From positions 95,516,501-95,580,500 of the forward strand of contig CM056743.1 of NCBI GenBank assembly GCA_029851415.1: a stretch of DNA of 64,000 nucleotides. Reading direction: 5' to 3'. Under the pieces are notes generated by a model that saw only the letters and a program-made list of their open reading frames with translations, did not search any database and was not told the DNA's origin. The stretch comes from Eretmocerus hayati. Its lineage: Eukaryota; Arthropoda; Insecta; Hymenoptera; Aphelinidae. How positions within the stretch are numbered: the first letter of the stretch is position 1; the number at the start of each line of letters is the position of its first letter. A program made the position numbers and the translations under genes. Shown in pieces: positions 43,763-54,275 of this stretch.

Positions 43763-44593
43763 TTAAACGCAGCAGCTGTCGTGGCAGGACGAAGATGTCC
43801 GATCAACCTCGTCGATGTCGCCTTCTGGCCGGTAGGTCCCTGGTTCGGGTGCTTCCTTGAGTCCAAAGAATCCTTGCCGAATGGCACTGGTGATGGCGGG
43901 TCCCTCTTCTTGGTTCCTGGCGGGTCGGGTCTTAGCTACCTTGTCCCAGTAGATGCGTAATTCTTCGGTTTCAATATCAAATTGAATTCTACTTTCTTCT
44001 TCCTGTAGTTCAGGTAGTACACGGAAGCACCTTTCGACTTCTCGTTGGCAGTCCTCCTTCTGCCTTTTGATATCGGCCCAAGTCCGGTCGATGTAATCGT
44101 CGACGGCGGTGTAGTGTGCGTCCTCAGGCCAGACCTCGTTGTAGTCGTCTGATCTTAAAAATCGCACTATATAATAGATGCGGGCGTCGTGCAAAGCACT
44201 TAGCCGTGCCTCGAAGCTGGCGATTTGGTAATGAAGAAAGGCTCGTTCTTGGCGATTCCGGATAATTCGATCTTGGGCCCTTTTAAGTTTTTGCCGGAGA
44301 ATAGTTCCTAGATCCCTTGGGCGTGGTCCGTTGCTGCGATTCGATGAATCGGATCCTCTCTCGTTGCTTCCTTCAGGGGTAGATGGTCCGGCGCCTCGTA
44401 CGTTGTTATCCTGGGAATTGCTTTTGAGTGCACCCAGTAACGATAATTTCTTGGCTTCTAAACGAGGTACGTGGATTTTGGCTAGCTTGGGTTTATTCTT
44501 CTTGAAGTCCTGTATGGCTGCTTCAACTTCTGAGAGCTTCCGTCTTATTTGATCGTCAATAGAATCTTCTTGGTTACGTTGACGACTAGACAT
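43763..44593 (-). CDS. Coiled-coil ORF A, first ORF of the element
   Basis: 276 residues from ATG 44593 (context CGGGATGTC); the upstream GTG at 44611 lies in a hairpin (GGAGTGC / GCACTCC) and is probably not used. The N-terminus is basic and helical (RKLSEVEAAIQDFKKNKPKL), a disordered Ser/Asn/Gly stretch follows near residue 75-95, then a long helical region rich in Arg, Glu and Gln (about 100-225) and a Cys/Ser-rich end. It is coded 106 nt upstream of ORF B, on the same RNA. No known domain recognised. The position is that of gag N-terminal or ORF0-like proteins. Confidence 0.7.
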   Translation of the reverse strand: MSSRQRNQEDSIDDQIRRKLSEVEAAIQDFKKNKPKLAKIHVPRLEAKKLSLLGALKSNSQDNNVRGAGPSTPEGSNERGSDSSNRSNGPRPRDLGTILRQKLKRAQDRIIRNRQERAFLHYQIASFEARLSALHDARIYYIVRFLRSDDYNEVWPEDAHYTAVDDYIDRTWADIKRQKEDCQREVERCFRVLPELQEEESRIQFDIETEELRIYWDKVAKTRPARNQEEGPAITSAIRQGFFGLKEAPEPGTYRPEGDIDEVDRTSSSCHDSCCV

Positions 44594-44651
44594 CCCGGAG
44601 TGCGAATGCACTCCAAAAATTTCCAGATACTGAGTGTTCTCCTACCTCCAA
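44594..44651 (-). other. Short 5' leader between PBS and ORF A
   Basis: Only about 60 nt separate the PBS from the first ATG. The hairpin GGAGTGC-ATTC-GCACTCC (44601-44618) fills part of it and could be a dimerisation or packaging element; that role is inferred. Confidence 0.4.
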
Positions 44652-44673
44652 TCGAATCCCACTTCTGACACCA
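44652..44673 (-). other. Primer-binding site complementary to tRNA-Leu
   Basis: On the element's strand TGGTGTCAGAAGTGGGATTC starts 10 nt after the 5' LTR. Its complement ends GAATCCCACTTCTGACACCA, which is the T-arm/acceptor 3' end plus CCA of insect tRNA-Leu (known sequence family ending CCCACTTCTGACA). At least 20 bases match without a gap. Confidence 0.8.
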
Positions 44674-44683
44674 AAAATTTCTC

Positions 44684-46154
44684 TGTGATGACCCGTGCTA
44701 GTTGGTAATGGTGAGCCTTGTATATGAGGGAGCGCGGCAATGTTAGGCCACGTCCACAGATTACGACTTGACTGAATTTACAAGAGAATTGCACGGTTCA
44801 CAGCTCGTGGGTAAAATTCGATTTAAACACTTGAAAGTGTATGGAGGTTGGGTGGAGAACAGAATACTCACAAATCGGCACAAATTCCGATTTATTAACT
44901 GGTTTTCCTCAATACAATTGGATGATACTTCGATAATTAATCAATGTTCAGCTGTCTTCGCACACTGCGTGCACGTAGGTAGATTCAGGAATTCAGCGTC
45001 GCCGGTGATGATGTAGTACTTGAGCTGGTAGAAATTCCAATGTTGGTGTTCACAGGGTTGTTTGTTCGACGACTTTGTTCCAGATGGGACTCCTCCAGGA
45101 GTCGGTCTGGGTAGTTATTGGTGCTGCTTCAGCTGGATGAACGGGCGTAACGTGGGAGTCCAGTGTGAAGATTTAAGTAAGCGTATGTCAGGAGTAACTC
45201 TATGCAGAGACTGGCCGAGAGAAACTCTGAGACACAAGTGAGAGAGAGCCACTCCGTGGCTCTCCTTATATAGGACCGGGTAGCTAGGGAATCCGATGCT
45301 CCCCACTCTTGATCCGGAAATACTTCGCATTCCTGGGCGGCGGCACATCTTACGAGGTACTTGACATTCCACAGCTGCAATCTGAACATCAACGGGTGGG
45401 CCGCGCCATGGGTCTCATCCGCATTCCAAAAGCTGGGTGGGCTCCCACAGCTGCTTCCGCATTCCAATGTCGAATGGAAGTCGTCCATGAAGCTGCATCC
45501 GCATTCCAATCTCAAGTGGCTGAGCCACCCTATACAGCTGCATCCGCATTCCAAGGTTAAGTGGTTGAGCCACCCCTCTTTTCTCCACATCCGCATTCCA
45601 CTGACTTCCGCATTCTGATCTCACGGTGGCTGGACCGCTTCGCGCAGCGCAGCTGCATCCGCATTCCAAGGTTAAGTGGCTGAGCCACCCCTCTTTGTTC
45701 ACATCCGCATTCCAGTGCGTGGGTGGTCCAAGGACTCGCAGCCGTATTCCAATAGCTACCGCATTCCAGTGGCTTCCGCATTCCAGTGGCTTCCGCATTC
45801 CGGTGCCTGGGTGGTCCAGGGACTTGCGCCCGCATTCCAATGGCTTCCGCATTCCAGTGGCTTCCGCATTCCAGTGGCTTCCGCATTCCGGTGCCTGGGT
45901 GGTCCAGGGACTTGCGCCCGCATTCCAGTCCACAGATCCTGAAACAGACATTTGTCCTGCGATGCTCGCGACTTTTGTCAAAACCGCTCGCCCGCAATTG
46001 CATTATCATTTAATCTTAACAATTTCTTATCCTTTCACTTGAAATTTGCTCATTAGCGGAGTATGCCTGGTGACGTACTTTGTGGACTGCCCCTATAGTC
46101 TCGGCGTGAGCGCTTCGCCGCGATTCGCAGTGGCTCTTTTAGAGCCACATCACA
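44684..46154 (-). repeat. 5' LTR (right in window)
   Basis: 1,471 bp with TGTGATG...CATCACA ends, matching the 3' LTR except for one extra G at 45111. It carries the same U3 motif array (about 45325-45930), TATA box (45264-45274) and AATAAA (44891-44896). As the promoter copy it drives transcription toward lower coordinates. Confidence 0.9.
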
Positions 46155-46158
46155 TGAG
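46155..46158. repeat. Target-site duplication TGAG (right)
   Basis: This matches 25950-25953 and marks the integration site of the retrotransposon. Confidence 0.8.
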
Positions 46159-48484
46159 TGTGGCCTGGCGCATGCCATATATACAGCAGACGGCGGTGCG
46201 TATAATATGACAAGCTGCTTGATTATTCTGCTATTCAAAGTTTATTCCGGTTTCGCGAACCATCTCACTCGAGTTTTGCGGTGAAATAATTTCAAATCCA
46301 GAATGTGATTGTTGTGCAGAATAATTTGCGATACAGTGTCTCGGGTTGTACATTTGGCGATGGATATGATATATGTATTGCAGGGGCTTGAGAATGAGAA
46401 ATCATCATATATTTAGAAAGATGTAATCAACTTGTAAATAAGTCAAAACTCAATTCAAAATCATGTAACTGATGCATTAAGTGCGATGGATGCATTTTTC
46501 TGGCATTGTGTGTGTAACCTTGCCAAGTAAACAAACAATGATTCCTGATCAGACATATTCGGTGAGTGCATGCTCTGATCAATTACCTATAGATGAAAGT
46601 TGGAGTAATGAGAATGTTTATTAGGATTAGCTAGCCAGTGTGACATTTCACTTATTAAATCTGGCGAGATGAAGTTTACTTAATTGCTCATGGACTTCAC
46701 TGTACAAGGTCCATCACAGTAACGAAAGCTTCTAGTATACTTGAAGACATGATGTGAAAGCAAACATGAATTGCGACTACCATGCCTTCAACATATAGCT
46801 GCTCAGTTCAGCTCTGCAAATGAACTTCTTCATAAATCAAATGGATAATAGAATTTGAACCGTCTTAGCTGAAGCTCACAGGTCACATTGATGAGTACTG
46901 TCTGCCTTCAATCAAGTTGATGCAATTCTTGGGCAGAGAAGGTCCATCAATTTTCAAATACTCGCACAATTATGATCAACATCAAGTTGTACTGTCACTG
47001 AGTCAAATTCTCTCATTCCTTGATAATGCTGTACTTTTTTTGATGACTGAATGATAACATATTAATATGCATGACTGTGTGAATTTTGCAGTGAACAATC
47101 TGATACTTTTGTTACACATGAGAACTTATATTGACAATGCTAGACGGTATTTGACTGATCCAAGGATGAAGCTCGTATCTAGTTGAAAAGGAAGCTGATT
47201 ATGTCAAACTAGTAGAATTTTTATACAGAATGAGGGCTATGCAATAATATTTGTATTTCTCGGCTGCTTGCAAATACAGAGTGGCTGGTTTATCGTCTCA
47301 GCCATGTGTAAAAATGATTATATTTTTTTTTCAATAGTATAATTTGTGAGACTTCTTCAATATTAGTAAGCTGGTAGCAACCGACTATCCACAAGTCAAT
47401 ACACAGTCCCATTGTGCCAGTTACTGTAGTTGTTGCCATAGTCAGGTTAACTGATTGCAAAATAGACAGACTGATGGATCGCTGAACGAATCACTAGTGT
47501 TGGAGCGTAGAGAGTCAAGTATTATGTACTCAGTGAACAAGTTGTAATGTGAGGGAAATTTAGACAAGCTGGGGAATTTGCCTGCTGTTAACAGAAAGTA
47601 CTGTGAACAAGTACAGTTCACAGTTAATTCTCATTTGTACTTCAATAACATGGTGGCACAGTAGGGCAAGTCTTGTGAAGGACTAGTGTTTGCTACAGAA
47701 TTGATCTCGCTTTTTGGCCAATCATTTAATTTCAACATACTAATTAGAAGAATCTCCCAACTTGCTTTCATTTGAAACTGATAAATAATTGTAAAGCCAG
47801 GTGAGGCACAAATTTACATAATGTTCTCTGCTGGATCTTGGAATCCAGCCATATCCGCTGTAGATCAACTTGGTGTATGAGACTCAAGTTTTGTTGTTGA
47901 CGGTGGTAGTACCAGGAGCATTCTGACCAATCCGATTTTTATGAATTACTTTTGTTATGAACAATTACTGCTGGTTCAGATAGGGTTATTGGCAACATTG
48001 AACTCTCGAGCATGAAACTGCTACATCAACGGGTCAAGAAATTAATCTTTTATAGACATGAAAGAATCTTGAGAATCTTGTTAACTTTCTGAAAGATACC
48101 TTATTAATCTCTAAACAGCTGATTATGTTGTGTCGTGATTTCTTACATTGAAGCTGTCATCATTCTAATCGAGTGCTGAGTTTACATATAAGATACCTGG
48201 TGGCATATACTAAGGATATTCTGAGGTGAATTTTGATCGTGCAGCTGTGTCTCTTTCATCTGACTCTGAGTCAGAATATCCCTTGTCTGACTCAAGAAGC
48301 ATAATTTGGCAGTGTGAGTGCTGGTCTATATTCGTTAGTATGAGGCAAACCTTATGCGCAAAATAGATGAGTGTATGTAAAGACAGCCTAGTGAACCAAA
48401 ATCTGGTGGTTCTTTCACTTTCATTTAATTAGTATTCTCAAATCGATCTGCTCAGTTTTGTAAAATGTGATGTGATGGCCCGCT
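46159..48484. other. AT-rich sequence, probable intron
   Basis: No frame, terminal repeat or RNA gene can be supported. Base use is smooth and AT-rich, as in single-copy intron sequence. Confidence 0.45.
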
Positions 48485-48488
48485 CATA

Positions 48489-50297
48489 TAGGGGAGAGTG
48501 GGGCGAATTAGGACAGGTTTTGCAGTGGGGCTATCTGGCGATACTTGGGGATAGGCGCGCTACGGAACTTGGAAGTTCAACTATTGAATATATTGTAAAA
48601 AAATTTCCAGACCCCAAGGTCATGTCTTTCATACTTTTCTTTAAAGTTTGAGGGAAAAAATCTGTCCTAATTCGCCCCGCGTTTGGGGGCACTTTAGGAC
48701 AGTTTTGGGGGCAAATTAGGACAGGTTTTGAAGATCAAGGTACACTGCACGATTCTACACTGTAAAAAATGTTGAATGAAATTCACCATCTAGCTTGGTA
48801 AAAATACAACTCTGGGAGTTGTGAGTTTCATCCCATTTCTTGTAACTTTACAAACGCTTGTAAATTTACCAGTCTCAGAGGGGGTAATAGTTGGATACCA
48901 GTCTCAGACTGGTAAATTTTTCTGTAAATTTCCCTCGTTCAGGCTTGTAAATTTCAGCTCAACCGAGCATGCGCGAATCAAAGTTTGGTCTGCTGGGCCC
49001 ACGCACAACTAACCTAAAAAGCTCCTCCGCGGTCGAGTGTTTATGTCTCGAGCGATGAATTTTCGACTCGCACGGGTTTTTTACCCTTTTCAAAATTATC
49101 GTGGATTAAGATGCTTCATTCCAAGACTCCATTTCATTAGAAAAAGCCCCCGAGTAGCCCGTACGCTCCAGTTGAACAAGGTTTCTTCAGGTCTGAAATT
49201 TACCGTCAGCCGGTAAATGAAATTTACAAGCCGCTTGTAAATTTACACGTCCCAGCGCGGTATCCAACTATTACCCTCTCTGAGACTTGTAATTTTACAT
49301 AAAAATTTTTTACAGTGTATACCTATTAGAGTCGCGTTTGCACGCCAACACATGTAGAAGTAGCCCTAAATCGAGAGGGAAACTCGATAGCAACCTTTAG
49401 ATCCTCCTAGAGCCTCATCAACCGAGTCATTTTTATGTCATTTTTGAACATTATTGAATTAGGCGCTTCATTGACGTACTACCGTCTTTAGCAATCAGCA
49501 TTCGACTCGCAGCTTCGAAGAGTCGACTTTCATTTGTTCTTCTTCATATTGGAGGTATTCATACTTGCCCTGAGCCAACCATCCAAATGGTAGAGTGCGA
49601 CAATCAACCGAATGCGAGAGTGAAACAGCGTAAATCGAGCACTCGCTTCGAACACGTTGACTGTTATTATTCCGCCATGACGTTGACAGCGACTTCTGAC
49701 CCATTGACCTCTAATCTGACTCCTATGACCGTCATTGGACATCGTAACTTCACTTTCTCACCCATTTTCAATCACCTAATTCACCCTCAACCTCTCGCGC
49801 CTCGAAAGATTTGCACAAGTACGCATGCGCCTCGATACGCACAATTATCCTGGAAAAACACGGACAGGCGATCGGTCTACCGATTTTGGATGGGATTTAG
49901 CATTGTCCTCATTCGCCCCGTCCAGTTTGTCCTAAATTGCCCCCAACCTTTTTTTCGCAAAATTGCGATAACTTGGGTTCAACTGGGTCGATGTTGACCC
50001 ACGACGGCTCAAAATCCTGCTGACGTAGTTTTCGACCACCAAATGGCGATTAAGCCCGTTCTGTTTTGCGGAAGTTGCATGAAATAATGCATTTTCAAGA
50101 TAAACCACGTAGGGCCCTCAAAAAGCATCCCTGCGTCAGCGAGGGAGGTCGATTCGGGAGGTCTAACCGCGATGAAAACCGTTGTCTGTGATGGTATTGA
50201 AAATGTTTTTATGCGGCGTAAGGCTAGACTCACCCACAACCGAGCTATCTTGCTTGTCCTAATTTGCCCCTGTCCTAATTCGCCCCACTCTCCCCTA
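48489..50297. mobile_element. Non-autonomous TIR DNA transposon, 1.8 kb, with nested element
   Basis: Ends are perfect inverted repeats of 28 bp (TAGGGGAGAGTGGGGCGAAT... and its complement ending 50297), flanked by CATA at 48485-48488 and 50298-50301. Subterminal words such as AATTAGGACAG and GTCCTAATTCGCCCC recur in both orientations within ~230 bp of the left end and ~390 bp of the right end. No transposase frame is visible. The foldback element 48758-49317 is inserted in it. Confidence 0.8.
48758..49317. mobile_element. Nested foldback MITE with CACTGTAAAAAAT ends
   Basis: The left end CACTGTAAAAAAT is inverted at the right as ATTTTTTACAGTG, with TA on both sides (TA duplication). Subterminal blocks are also inverted: GGGTAATAGTTGGATACC against GGTATCCAACTATTACCCT, and TTGTAAATTTAC/GTAAATTT words. 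Non-coding. Confidence 0.75.
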
Positions 50298-50301
50298 CAT
50301 A

Positions 50302-50795
50302 CGTGAGGGTATATTAGTTCCGCGGTAACTTCGATATTTGGTGTTTTCATTGTTGAAAACTTTGACCGAGTAAAATTTGAGATAAAACCGCGCCACGAAG
50401 TGTATTTTCTCACTTTGGTTATTATACCTGCGCGATTCGTTAAAGATTTTTATTACGAAAAAAGTAAAAACCCCATCACACGTGTTAGATATTTTGATCA
50501 TTTTTTCGATGATAAATTTTCAAAGTGACCTTGGATCAAAGAGGTAAAAATTGCACGAAAAAGAGCGTTTGTAATAACATCGGGAACAATTGATCCAAGC
50601 ATGAATTTTTGTTTTCTTTGGCGGCTTCAAAATTATCGTTTTTCTCATTCATCTTTCATACATATGTATACTTTGATGGGCGCGACCAAAAAACCTATTG
50701 AAGCTGCCCCTGACTCCGTTTATATACCGCAATCGGGTTATCTATGATAGCAAGCAACAGATAACTAATGTGCGTTGATTTATTTCATCTTGTAG
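50302..50795. other. Sequence before BEN exon 2, nothing recognised
   Basis: AT-rich with no frame or repeat. It ends in the pyrimidine tract and TAG of the exon 2 acceptor. Confidence 0.45.
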
Positions 50796-51082
50796 ATTGG
50801 ACGAAATGTAAAAAAGCGATGACAAATTTTGAGAACTACGGGATCTACAGCCCCACCAGAGAACAGCGGTCCCAACTCAAACGGAAACGGGACGAGGACT
50901 ATGTCACGCAAAACGACGAGGATTACGAGAGTGAGTACAACGAGGAGGCAGCTAATGCAATCCAAAAACGATGCAGAGTTATGCAACCCTCGGACAAGGT
51001 CAACCTCACCGCAGGCGATGTGGAGCTGGCCAACAAAATCCTGGAGGATGTTGATGTGAGTTTGAATATGGTTGATCTCTCC

Positions 51083-51140
<58 letters not shown>

Positions 51141-52712
51141 AACCCACCCACTTTCGCAATGTCGCGATGCTGATTGTCCTGTTCGTGCAATAGCCGCGTA
51201 AGTTTGTCAAGCGCTGGCAAGTTGCATGTGATAATTTTTATTTTGTCAACAAACAGAATGGTTGATTATATTCCATACGCTTTATCGACAGGACTGGGAT
51301 GCTGAGGAGAACGAGCAGAACAAGGAGAACGAGCAACCTGGAATTACTCCGACGCTCAGTACGTCCAGGCCCACAACCCCGTTATTTCAGTTCCATAGCT
51401 CAGATGAAATAGATGATGATGAGAATTCGAGAGGGAATACGCCTAGTCGGTCCGGTACGCCCTCGCTCCATCATCATGGCAGAACACCTACGCCTGATCC
51501 TCTTGCTGTTTCTCATCCTCGGCAGACTGGCACTCGCAGTGCAGGTACTGGCACGTATTCGCCTCCAGCCGCCGTGGCCCAAGAACCCCAGGAGTCGAAA
51601 CGGATGAAGATTGCTCGCTTAGAAGAGGAAAACGAGAAATTAAGAGCGAGGGTCGAGAAGCGTGATCGGAAAATAGTCAAGCTGAATCGGATCAAGGTAG
51701 AGCTTGAAGCAAAGCTCCAAAATGGTATGTTTCATAGATTTGTAGAAACCTCGTGCTCAGATTAGATATTTCACATTACAGAATTGTCACTGACTTTTTG
51801 CAGGAACATTACGGGTTTCGCCGACGGCCAACCGGAACACTCAGCGGATGATCGGAATGCCACCAAAAGAATGCTTTCACAAGCGGGTAAGACTTTGATT
51901 ACTCGAGATATCTTGAGTATTTATGATGTATCCTTGAATGAAGTTGTTATAACGATAATTTTCACTTTCGCAGCGTCAGCAGTCTTACCCCTTGCCAACT
52001 AAAAACTACCAGTTGCCAGAGTATGTCGTAGCGCATGCCAAGACATATAAGACGGTGAAGGAATTCTCAAAGTTCATCATTCCTATTGCCTTCACTAGAG
52101 AAGAGAGAAGGAACCACAGCCTGTATGGTGCTACGGTGGCATCGAATAAGTTTGACCCTAGACCTGCACTGCCCGTCGAGAGGCTGAACGCCGTGCTGAG
52201 TAAGTATACAAAACTGTGAATGTCAATATTTTTGGCACCCTCTGAAACTGCTGAATCAGCTTAATAGATAGTAATCAAATTAATAGTTTCAGTAGTGTCA
52301 ATTTTTTCTTCTCAAATTCCAAGACTCTTTGATCAATGATCAACATTTCAATCCAAGCTAACATTTAGATGAGAATGTGGAATCAAACATATCATCAACA
52401 ATCATTTAACCTATGTCCAAAGAATACTTTAATTTCAAAAATATCTCGCTATATGGTCAATCGGCTGGCGATAATGTCTGTACTCGTAAATGGTTTTGAT
52501 ATGCGTGTCAAAAAAGTTGTTTCAGGGAGTATTTATGGAGTGATGAGCAAGTCCGGTAAAATTTTCTAACTGATGCATGCTTATTTGTTGCAGACTTGCT
52601 GTGGGAACTATTCAGCCATATCGAAGGCTTCGAGGGTGAATTTGGTGATGAATACCGGAAAATTCAGCCCAAGAGAAGGACGACATTGGCGGGAACGGGC
52701 AGAACAGCATAG
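50796..52712 (+). CDS. BEN-domain protein gene, exons 2-6
   Basis: Exons 50796-51055, 51292-51724, 51804-51886, 51974-52199 and 52594-52712 (TAG) join in consistent phase with GT-AG borders at every junction. With the 23-kb first exon the product would have 473 residues. Exon 2 holds a basic/acidic stretch with KRKRDED. Exon 3 is Ser/Thr/Pro-rich and disordered, then a coiled coil (about residues 290-331, LEEENEKLRARVEKRD). Exons 4-6 hold a BEN domain (about 375-465: KEFSKFIIPIAFTREE, then SLYGATV and the LPVERLNAVL helix). BEN domains bind DNA or chromatin in transcriptional repressors, so a nuclear role is inferred. At exon 4 an upstream AG at 51781 would lead to a stop in exon 5, so the acceptor ending at 51803 is the right one. 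Confidence 0.75.
51084..51137. repeat. (AC)n microsatellite in BEN intron 2
   Basis: About 26 AC units start 28 bases after the exon 2 donor (51056). Frames reading T-H-T-H through it are artefacts of reading into the intron. Confidence 0.95.
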
Positions 52713-53507
52713 ACAAATCTTCAAAATGGGCCGAACGTGAACTTGACTTGACCGAGGGCCATGCATGTGTATTTGCATGGACGATCTTATTTTGAGCATA
52801 TATACTTTTAACCGTTCGATGATAATTGACTTGGTCATTCAATATCTGTTCAGTCTTAAATTGTTAAAAGATGATTAATTCTGTAAAATGTTCAATGTTT
52901 GTAGTTAGCTTATGATATGTGGATTACAGTTACCAAGGGTAGATTATAATGGTAGTCTCGAGCTTTCATTCGTTTGGCAGTCGAGTCATCATTCGTAATT
53001 TCTTCGTTCCTGTGCATCAGAAAAGTTTACGAACCGTGATCAATATTTGTCCGACCGTGTATCAAGTCACTGGCATTTCTAATTGAGTTGCAGTACTTGC
53101 ACGAAAATTTGAGACCCATAATCAAAATAGATGCCATATTTCAATAGTTTTCGGTGCAATAAGTTCAAGTAAGAATTTTCTATATTTAGAGATAGAGTAT
53201 TCATATATTTTGTAATTTTTCTTAGATAAATAGTTCAGGTGTGCGCCGACTGTCCATATATTCAAACTTGGCCAAAGATGTATGAAAAAATGAACAATGT
53301 GCGTGCTTCCATACCAAGTGCGGCGCGGTGTGCGTAGTATTACAACTTCGAGTGAGATCAGTGTTAAACGCAAGATTCTTCAAAAATGTGCATTCAGGGA
53401 TCATGTAATAATTGTAGTTCCTCCGTTTCTGTGCTTCTGTGCCTGGGGATGGCTTGAACGAGTTATGATCGAAACTTTCTAGACTCTCATTTTTATAGCT
53501 CTGCTAA
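52713..53507. other. BEN gene 3' UTR and downstream sequence
   Basis: No perfect AATAAA follows closely; AT-rich sequence from 52790 is the likely UTR end. Nothing else is recognised. Confidence 0.4.
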
Positions 53508-53893
53508 TATCAAAGAAAGGATATATATACACATTTGTGAGAGTTCAACGTTATTTGTGATTTCGAGGCATATTCCATACTTTGAGAGAGTACGTAGATG
53601 AATATCTGAAATTCATGCGAATCTGGCCATTTGGCCCATACTATCAAAGTGTCAAACTTTTTGGATAATGGAATTTGGCACGTGCATGGTCATTTGATCA
53701 ATGTATCTGAGTTTGTAAACATGGATTCGAAAGTTGATGAAGCAATTCAGAATTCAATTCAGGATCTTCATCGAGTTGATTTAGTCAATGTCTGAATGTA
53801 AGAAAGTTGCCAAATCAGCTTTCGAGTATTATATGTATTCGAGCTCAGATATGTTGATCAATTGACCATACGTATACTGAGTATCAAAGAAAG

Positions 53894-53935
<42 letters not shown>

Positions 53936-54275
53936 TTTGTGAGAGTTCAACTTTGTTTGTGATTTCGAGGCATTTTCCATACTTTAAGAGAGTACGTAAA
54001 TCAATATCTTACATTCATGCGAATCTGGCCATTTGGCCCATATTATCAAAGTGTCAAACTTTTTGGATAATAGAATTTGGTACGTGAATATTGGTCATTT
54101 GATCAATGTATCTGAGTTTGGAAACATGGATTCGAAACAGAATTCAATTCAGGATCTTCATCGAGTTGATTTAGTGAATGTCAGAATGTGAGATAGTTGC
54201 AAAATCAGCCTTCGAGTATTATATGTATTCGAGCTCAGATATATTGATCAATTGACCATACGTATACTGAGTTTT
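53508..54275. repeat. Two tandem copies of a ~374-bp segment
   Basis: ATCAAAGAAAGGA at 53509 and 53883 opens each copy; both contain TTTGTGAGAGTTCAAC, ATTTCGAGGCAT, AATCTGGCCATTTGGCCCAT and CATACGTATACTGAG at the end. They differ by point changes, a 20-bp gap and expansion of (TA)n at 53897-53925 in the second copy. Confidence 0.85.

Larger units (their letters stand above)
25954..46154 (-). mobile_element. Full-length giant Ty3/Gypsy LTR retrotransposon (~20.2 kb)
   Basis: Both ends are LTRs (25954-27423 and 44684-46154) that begin TGTGATG and end CATCACA, flanked by the TGAG duplication. The element reads on the minus strand: tRNA-Leu PBS, coiled-coil ORF A, coiled-coil ORF B, gag, -1 frameshift site, pol, long 3' region with accessory ORF, PPT. 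Order RT-RNase H-integrase is that of Ty3/Gypsy. All coding regions are open, and the LTRs differ by only one visible base insertion, so it is young and possibly autonomous. At 20.2 kb it is much longer than a typical Gypsy element (about 5-10 kb). The excess lies in 1.47-kb LTRs, the extra 5' ORFs, the pol linker and about 9.2 kb 3' of pol. A leucine-tRNA primer is shared with the mdg3/micropia group; clade assignment needs a tree. Confidence 0.9.
23584..50795 (+). other. Proposed 27.2-kb intron 1 of the BEN-domain gene
   Basis: If exons at 23.2 and 50.8 kb belong together, the donor GTGAGTAC (23584) pairs with the acceptor TTATTTCATCTTGTAG ending at 50795. The intron would hold two TIR elements, the 20-kb Gypsy retrotransposon in antisense, and the 1.8-kb TIR transposon with its nested element. 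Phase 1 agrees on both sides. A cDNA is the decisive test. Confidence 0.4.

Noticed and set aside
51782..51886. Alternative BEN exon 4 starting at the upstream AG (51781)
   Set aside because: That reading enters exon 5 in a frame that hits a stop at once; the acceptor ending at 51803 keeps the frame to the final TAG.
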